A stretch of DNA of 64,000 nt from Mycogone perniciosa (lineage: Eukaryota > Ascomycota > Sordariomycetes > Hypocreales > Hypocreaceae). Below, one piece after another: positions 56,121 through 64,000 of this stretch. The position numbers and the translations under genes were made by a program. The notes beneath the pieces were generated by a model. That model saw only the letters and a list, made by a program, of their open reading frames with translations, searched no databases and was not told the origin of the DNA. The DNA is taken from the NCBI GenBank assembly GCA_025331125.1, contig JAOALB010000031.1:1-64000 (forward strand). The letters are read 5' to 3'. Position 1 is the stretch's first letter, and every line of letters starts with the position of its first letter.

Positions 56121-56517
56121 TGTCATGACCCGACTATATCGAAGGCTAGGTTATGAGGACACGGGAGAATATCGGTTACGCCAACCAATTATCAGGAAGT
56201 AATCAATAATCACTTAAACGCTTACTACACTAAAAGGTGTGATTATTTACTCGATTACTGTATTATTGCAGTAATTATAGTAACGCTTACTGGGATATTA
56301 GTGATTGTATAAAGATTTCCTTTATATATATATAACTAGCTTATTACTCGTTTAATATAGTTACTTAAATAGTTATTAATAAATTACATTTACTAGAACC
56401 GCTTATTCTATAGAATTATAACTATATTACCCTATTTAATATTTATCTTTAACCTTTTTGTTAGTATAAACCTATAAACCTCGGTTTAACTATTAAGAAT
56501 TAACCTAGATTGTTATA
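56121..56517 (+). repeat. 5' LTR of the chromovirus
   Basis: Matches 63425-63832 over its length, for example ATAAAGATTTCCTTTATATA, TAACTAGCTTATTACTCGTT and TTACATTTACTAGAAC. It keeps more C and G at its start but fewer at its end than the 3' LTR. Confidence 0.88.
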
Positions 56518-59500
56518 TATTAACGACTTTTATTTAAAAGGCTACTGAGAATTTTAAGTAATACTGTAAATATATCCGCTATAATATCCTTTTTTAATAC
56601 TCTACCCTTTATTTTACCTTTTCGCTAAGTATAAGATAATAATAGAGATAATAATATAAATAGTAGTAGAAATAAGGATAAAGTTAATAAAATGGAACGA
56701 TTATGCATTTATATAAAGGAAGCCTTTTAATATATAGAAGCTAACTGTATAAAATAGGAGTAACGCTACTAATACTTAATTATTAAAAATACAAAACTTT
56801 AGCAGATAATCCAATAACAGCAAGTAACTATTATAAATTTACAGAATTAGGCCCCACCTACTCTAAACCCTATATTAAACTATAAAAGGAATTAACCTTT
56901 AAAGGACTTAAAAGAGTCGCTTAAGATATAACCCTTTAAGCCTTTTAATAAAAGCACTATAGCACTTTAACCGTTTTTTATTTAACTATATAACTACTTT
57001 ATTTACTTTTTAATTAACTTTAATATAAAGACTAGTAAAGTCTTTTTAGTTGCTGGTCGATTTAAAGGAAATGCCTTAAAGTAGTTTAAACCTGTTTAAA
57101 GGGATTACTATAATAATAAAAGTAAAGCCAATAAGTAAATATAGCTTATATTCGCTAGCTATAATTAATTTAAAAAAGAATTAAAGAATATCTTTAATAA
57201 TATTAGTAAAGAATATATTATAGAAAATAATTTATAAATTTAGTTTAAAAAGGAAAATGCTTTAATTATACTATATACTTTGAAGATTATACTTTAAAAG
57301 TTATATAAAGAAACTCTGCCTTTATTAAATGCTTTTATAATAGATTTAAGCCGGAAATTAAAAGGGAAGTTTATAAATTCTTTGATAATAAAGGTATTAT
57401 TAAATTTATTAAAAAATATATAGATATAGATAATTTACTTTATAAACTTTATTTAAATATAAAAAAAAGATAATAGTAATTTAAATAAATTTATAAATAT
57501 AAAGAATATATAAATTAAGGTAAAAGATAATAAAAATAGATTGCTAGCTTTAATAATAAAAAGCTTAATTAAATAGATTTAAATGCTATTTAAAAGGGAA
57601 AGGCGAAAGTTATTTATGATAATTGTAATAAGCTGGGATATATTTTAAGGGACTGTAAAGCTTTATAAAAGCCGAAAACTAATAAACTTTAAAAGCCTGC
57701 GCTAAAACTTAAATAAAAAGTTAATATAGTTTTAAAGACTATTAATTATATATTACTTAGCTAGACTATATATTATAATAATAGCTGCCCTACTTATAAA
57801 TCTAATAAAGATAAAAGCAGATAGTACTTAAAATAACTTAAAAAGATATTTATAATAAATTAAAGGGGATATTAATTAAAATTTAAATCTTTAATTTTTT
57901 AAAGTGTATTTAAAAAAAATAAAGTAAATAAATATTTACTATACTTAAATAATTTAATAGAATAAAACTTAAACTTAAACTATATAGAGTTAAATAGGGA
58001 TAACAGTATTTTAAATAAATAAATAGTTGCTATAATCGATTACTAATATTTTAATTAAATTACTGCAGGTAATAAAAGATATATTAATAGCAGTAACTTT
58101 AATAATAAAAATAAAAATAACCTTTTATACTATAAACTATTACTATATAATAATATACCTTTAAAACTAAAAAATATATTATCTATAAACAGTAACTTTA
58201 AAGGTAAAATAAATAAATATTACTTAAACTTAATTAAAAGAGTTACTATAAGTATACAATAAAATAAAATAAACCTATATATATATAGATAGCTCTATAT
58301 ATAAAATAAAGTTAATAATAAAATAGCTGTTAAAGCTATCTTAGCTACTTTAATTATATATAAAAAACTAGTATATTTTTATATATAAAGAGACTATACT
58401 GTAAATAACCTTATTTATAAAAGGTACTATACTATATCCTAAATTACTTATATTATATATAAATATATAATATACTTTTAGGAAAAAGTGAGATATAATA
58501 TATTCCCAATTAGAATCCTGTTTTACTTTATAAAATAAATATAGGATTATAATGCTTTTAAAGAATAGATTATTACTATATAGTATCGAGACTTTAAAAT
58601 TGTTATTATTAAACTAGACATTAAAACCTTAAAGGAATATTATTAGCTATAAGGATTTAAAGGATGCAAATTTAAAGGATATTATATTTACTGCCAGGAA
58701 AAATTAATAAAATAGTATTTCTACTATAATAAAAGGTTTAAATGCAATCGATAATACTACTTCAAGTATAATAGCTTAAAGTATATTATATATAAGGGAA
58801 ATAAGTTAAAGGAATAGTATATATAATAAACTAATAATACCCTATACTTATTACTAGATTATATATACTATTAGAAGGATAAATGCACTATTTACCTATA
58901 AAAAAAACTTTAAAAGTAGTAAATATAAAAGTATATAAAGTATAAACCTACTTTAAAGGATAAAGAGATTAATTAGATTATAAGAGAGCTGTATTAAAAC
59001 TAGTTTAACTTTATTATTTATAAAAGGACTGCCTATAATAAAAGAAAGTAGTATTTACTTTAAAGAACCCCGATTAACTGCAAAATTTATATAAAATAAA
59101 AAGAATCGGGAAATAATTAATATTACTTATAAAAGGGCTATAGGGTAGTAATTAATAAATTATATCTTTTAAAATATTAAATAATAAAAATAATAATAAA
59201 GACTTATTATATTTTAAGTTAAAGATAATAATTAAAGGATATCGGCTATATATATTAGTAGATAGTAAAGTAATAGGCAATTTTATTGTATTTATAACTA
59301 TAAATCGCCTATAATTACTTTAAAAAGAGAAAACTAAACTATATTAACTTTATTAAATAAAAAGAGGAGCCTTTATATATAATAATAGATAAGTTAAATA
59401 AAAGACTAATTATTTTAAACTTAAAATCGCTAAATATAAAAGAGTAACTTTTTATAATATAGTAAATATTAATAGGTATAATATTATTTTTAATTATTTT

Positions 59501-62500
59501 TGGTTAAAATGCAATAACTTTAATATTAACTAGGAAAACGGCTAGTTTTATTAGCGCGATAGCAAAGCTTCTTTAGTAATTAAAACTATTAGAAAGGATT
59601 TAGCTGCAGGGAAGAAATTTTAAGACATAGAACCTTTAAATAAGCTAATAAAAGGAATTAAGAAAGTTACTTTTAATTGAATTATAGAAATAATCTACTT
59701 AAAAATAAAATTTAAATAAAGTAAAGGGAAGGATAAATAAATCTGAAAAATAATTACTTTTTTATAGAAAATATTTAACAATATTAATGAAATACTTAAA
59801 ATAAAAAGCCTTAAAACAGTAGCGTTACTAGAATAACTGCAGAATATCCTTAAAGAATACTGGAAGTATAATAAACTGTTTAAGGAAACACTTAATATAA
59901 AGCTACTGGAATATAGTTAATAAAACTATATAATTAAGCTTAAGGATAATATAAGCACTACCTTTTATAAGATTTATAATTTAAATAAAAAAGAGCTTAA
60001 AAGCCTATATAACTATTTAAATAATATAATAGCTAAAAGGTATATTTGCCTTTTTTTATTAAAAGCAGGCTATCTTATTATATTTATATTAAAAAAAGGA
60101 GGCAAATTATAGTTAATTATAGATTACCGACAGTTTAATAAAGCTATTATTAAAAATAAAACTCTATTACTATTAATTATAGAATTATAGGATAAACTAT
60201 ATAAGAAAAAGTAGTTTATAGCGCTAAATCTTAAAGGCGCTTATAACCTTATCTAAATTAAAGAAGGATACAAATAAATAACTGCGTTTCAGACTAAGTA
60301 TAGCTTATTCAAATACCTAGTTATACCTTTTAGTCTTATTAATACTCCTGCAATATTTTAAAAGATAATTAATAATATATTAAAAGAATATCTCGATATC
60401 TTTATAGTTATTTATATAAATAATATTTTAATTTTCTTAAATACCTTTAAAGAATATAAAGAATATATCTATAAAGTATTATAAATACTATAAAATGCTA
60501 AGTTATTTATAGAACTAGAGAAATGTAAATTCTATATATAAAAAGTCACTTTCTTCAAGTATATTATTACCTTGAAAGAAATTTATATAAATCTATTAAA
60601 AGTATAAGCAGTTAAAGACTAGCCTATACCTATAACAGTTAAAAAAGTTTAAAGCTTTTTAAAATTTACCAACTATTATTAACAATTTATTAAAGGCTAT
60701 AGAAATATTATATAAACTCTTTATAAACTTATTAAAAAGAATTAAAAGTTTTTATAGGCATTAAATATATAAAAAGCCTTTAATAAACTTAAGCAGTTTA
60801 TATTAAAAGAACCTATATTTATTATATTTAATCTATTTAAAGAAATAGAAGTGAAAATAAATACTTTTAACCTTACTGTAAAAGTTTAATTTAATTAAAA
60901 TAATAAAAACAGTAAACTATACCCTATTACCTTTTATTTTTAGGCTTTATATAGCGCAGAACTAAATTACCTAATATATAATAAGGAATTCCTCGCTATT
61001 ATTCTTGCATTTAAAGAATAGCAATACTATTTACTAGGAGGAATATATAAAGTTAAAGTATATATTAACTATAAGAATATTATATATTTCGCGATAGTTT
61101 AATAACTTTCTAAAAGATAGATCTGCTATATAAAATACCGTTTAGAATTTAACTATATCTTAATCTATTAAAAAGGATTTAAAAATAAATAAATAAATAT
61201 ATTTAGCAGATAAGTTAACTATAATTAAAGAAAGATTAAGTATATAAAGCAGATTTTAAAGTAAACCTTTAATAGATATTATTAATAAATAGCGCTTTAA
61301 GCTATATATAAAATATTTAATAATAATACTATACTTTAATGCATTAAAGAGTATTATATTATTTAAAATAATAATAGATTTTTAAAAGAAATAAAGTTTA
61401 ATAATAAAAGAATTTAATAATAAAATAAAAAGATTTAGGTTTTAAATAAACTATAAAAGAATATAGTTATAAAAGTTTACTAATATTTGATATATAGATA
61501 TAAAGGTATTTGCAAAACCTGTAAATAAGTATAAAGGTACTTTAAATTTTAAAGGCTTAAAAAGTTATATAACATATTATTTTTTACTGTATAATTTATA
61601 AAACAGTTAAAACCTTAAAATATAAACTATACAGTAAACTTTAACCTTTACTAATATTAAAGCAATTATAAAAGTTAATTTTATTAGATTTTATTATTAA
61701 ACTACTATTATCTATTAAATTAAAATTAAAGGTTAAATATAATAGTATTTTAGTAATTATAAATTAATTTATTAAATACTTTTACTTCCTTTTATATAAA
61801 AAAGTAATAGATATAGAAACACTAGCTTATATCTTTTTATAATTTATTGCAGCTAATTATATAATTATAGCTAAGATTATTTTTAATTAAAGATTAACCT
61901 TTATATTTAAATTCTAGTAAATATTTATAAATTAGTTAAATATAAATTATAAGCTTAATACTGCCTATTACTTATAAATAAATAAATAAATAAAAGATAT
62001 TAATTAAGTTATTAAAGCCTATTTAAAAAGTTATATTAATTTTAATTAAAACAATTAAATAAAAAAGTTATTAATTATATAAATATCCTATAATAGTAAT
62101 ATTTTAAAGTTAACTAGACTTAGCTTTATATACATTAACTATAGCTTTACACTAAATATATATAAAGCGTTAAAGAAAGGCCTATATATCAATAAAGTAT
62201 AAATTAAAGCTAAAGATATAAAGCAGTTATATAAAAAAATATAAGGATACTTTTACTTTATATAAAAAAAAATAAAAAGTATATTAATAAATATAAATTA
62301 AAAAGATTAATCTTTAAAGAGGGAGATATAGTTTACCTATACTATTATTCCCTAAAGAAAAGGACTGCAAATATTAAAATAATATAATTAAATAATAAAT
62401 TAGATTTTAAGAAACTTAAACTTTACCTAGTTAAAAAGGTTATTTTAAAAGTTACTTATAAACTTATATTACTAGACAGTATCTAGATTTACTTAGTATT

Positions 62501-63424
62501 TTACATTTTACTATTTAAAAAGGCATTATAAAATAAATTAACAAATAAGTTAACTATAGACTTAATTAAAGTTTGAGCAGTTAAAAAAAATATAAAGTTA
62601 AGGAAATTAAAGCTATAAAAATAGAAAATAATAAATACTAGTATTTAATAAAGTAGAAAAACTATAGAGAAGAATATAATTCCTAGGAATTTAAAGAATA
62701 CTTTAAGCACTCTTAAATAATTCTACAGCAATTCTACTAAAATCTAGGCCTTTTAATAAAAGGTTTAATAAAGCGTTAGAAGTAAAAAGATTAATATTTT
62801 AAAAATCCTAAACTTCTAAAAGAACTTCTAATTCCTGCTGCTTTAGATTTTCCAGTTTATTTAAAAATTCTAACCTATACTTAACTATTTCCTTACCTTT
62901 AGTCTATAGCTGTTATTTCTAATAATAAAGACGCTTTAAATAATCTAAAGCCTTATCTATCTCCGCTTAGGCCTTATAAAGGGCCTTATAATAAAGCAAT
63001 AAAAGTTTTTCCGCTAACTCTTTAACAGAATTAAAATATTGCGACTTAGAAACGATACTTAACATTAAAAAATAGTCTTAGCTATAATATTAAAAAAAAG
63101 ACTTTAGAAAAATATATAAGAACTTAACGCAACCCCTGCACTATTATATAGATGACTAATATAAATATACTTGCTATATTTTAAAGAGCGATCGCTTATA
63201 TAATACTTTAAGCTGCAAGAAAGATAATAAAAATAAAGTATAATACTAAAACTATTAATATTAATTAAATCTGTAAATTTATAACGATAAAAAGTTAATT
63301 TAGTATAAGTAAGCTGTAAGTTATTAAATATAATAAATAAATAGGAAAAGGATATTATATATAAGAAAAGGGGAAGGGATTAAAAATAGGTTTTAGGGAT
63401 AAAATTAATAGGAAGGGGATATTA

Positions 63425-63832
63425 TATTATAACCTAACTATATTAAAGGCTAGGTGATAAGGATATAAGAGAATATTAGTTACGCTAACCAATTATTAAG
63501 AAGTAATTACTATATTAAAGGTAATTATTTAAATATTTATTACACTAAAAGGTGTAATTACTTACTCGATTACTGCATTATTGCAGTAATTACAGCAATG
63601 CTTACTAAAATACTAGTAATTATATAAAGATTTCCTTTATATATATATAACTAGCTTATTACTCGTTTAGTATAGTTATTTAAACAGTTATTAATAAATT
63701 ACATTTACTAGAACTGCCTATTCTATAGAATTATAACTATATTACCCTGCTTAGTATTTATCCCTAACCTTTCTGTCAGTATAAACCCACGAACCTCGGT
63801 TTGACTGTTGAGAATCAACCTGGATCATTATA
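63425..63832 (+). repeat. 3' LTR of the chromovirus
   Basis: Starts TATTATAACCTAAC, a transition-altered form of TGTCATGACCCGAC, and ends GGATCATTATA. It keeps the intact block CACGAACCTCGGTTTGACTG that the 5' LTR has partly lost. Confidence 0.88.
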
Positions 63833-64000
63833 TAATATTGGTAATATAGTATTGTAAAACTTGAACTTACTGCTTTATTAACTTATTTATACCTAGGTTA
63901 ATATAGCTAAGCGAAAGGCTGGCGTTATATAGGGGGCTATATACGGCTTAGCCTTTATTACAGTATATACTCCTTTAAATATAGTATATATTAAGGTATA
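63833..64000. other. Right flank, no gene seen
   Basis: AT-rich sequence after the chromovirus. It does not obviously continue the reverse-oriented copy at 55629-56120. Confidence 0.4.

Larger units (their letters stand above)
56121..63832 (+). mobile_element. Ty3/Gypsy chromovirus, full length, RIP-inactivated
   Basis: 5' LTR 56121-56517 (starts TGTCATGACCCGAC) and 3' LTR 63425-63832 flank about 6.9 kb. The target-site duplication is CAATA (56116-56120) and TAATA (63833-63837), differing by one C-to-T change. A polypurine tract (GGAAGGGGA) precedes the 3' LTR. Decayed coding in order: a gag zinc knuckle about 57612-57660 (CxxC.GH.C pattern after allowing for RIP); reverse transcriptase about 60050-60480, with ILKKGGKL, IDYRQFNKAIIKNKT and a catalytic box whose two Asp codons now read Asn (IYINNILIF); RNase H near 60950-61050 (YNKEFLAIILAFKE); integrase-like sequence after that; and a chromodomain relic about 62590-62700. 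Stops are dense in every frame, so it is not autonomous. RT before integrase marks Ty3/Gypsy, and the chromodomain marks the chromovirus clade. Confidence 0.88.

Overview
The window looks like nuclear DNA of a filamentous ascomycete (Pezizomycotina, most likely a eurotiomycete; the class is inferred). Evidence: short 50-90 bp GT-AG introns with CTAAC/CTGAC-type branch sites, fungal gene families (highly reducing PKS, 14-TM MFS transporters, ochratoxinase-like amidohydrolase, NIP7), intron-bearing tRNA genes, and retroelements converted to TA-rich DNA by CpA-to-TpA changes, the signature of repeat-induced point mutation (RIP).

Layout. 1-2.5 kb: an LTR end and a RIP-damaged Tad1-like LINE. 2.9-14.3 kb: the remains of a polyketide cluster, namely a highly reducing PKS (+), a 2,4-dienoyl-CoA-reductase-like SDR (-) and a DHA2-type MFS transporter (+). 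Each of the three carries its own inactivating lesions, so this reads as a fossil biosynthetic cluster. 14.9-32 kb: a GC-richer gene segment with an intron-containing tRNA-Met, a phospholipase-D-like protein, a FrnE/DsbA-like oxidoreductase, an Old-Yellow-Enzyme-family flavoprotein, a secreted 18-cysteine protein, an amidohydrolase close to ochratoxinase, the ribosome-biogenesis factor NIP7, a frameshifted aminoglycoside-3-N-acetyltransferase-like gene, an intact MFS transporter, three tRNA-Arg(ACG) genes with 7-8 nt introns, and a small unknown protein. 32.9-33.7 kb: a shattered DEAH-box helicase fragment.

From about 34.5 to 50.5 kb the DNA is extremely AT-rich and almost free of open frames. 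It holds a 580-bp direct LTR pair, an internal dispersed repeat and a second LINE copy recognisable only through RIP. A short normal-composition island (50.5-53 kb) carries one secreted cysteine-rich protein gene. The right end (53-64 kb) is again RIP-damaged: several LTR remnants of one family and a complete 7.7-kb Ty3/Gypsy chromovirus with LTRs, target-site duplication, zinc knuckle, RT, RNase H and a C-terminal chromodomain relic.

How the genes may work together: PKS, SDR and MFS have the arrangement expected of a synthesis, tailoring and export cluster, but none reads through intact. The central genes look mainly like independent housekeeping or catabolic and detoxification loci (amidohydrolase, OYE, MFS, former acetyltransferase). 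Coordinates, splice sites and family calls come from reading the sequence; no database search was run.
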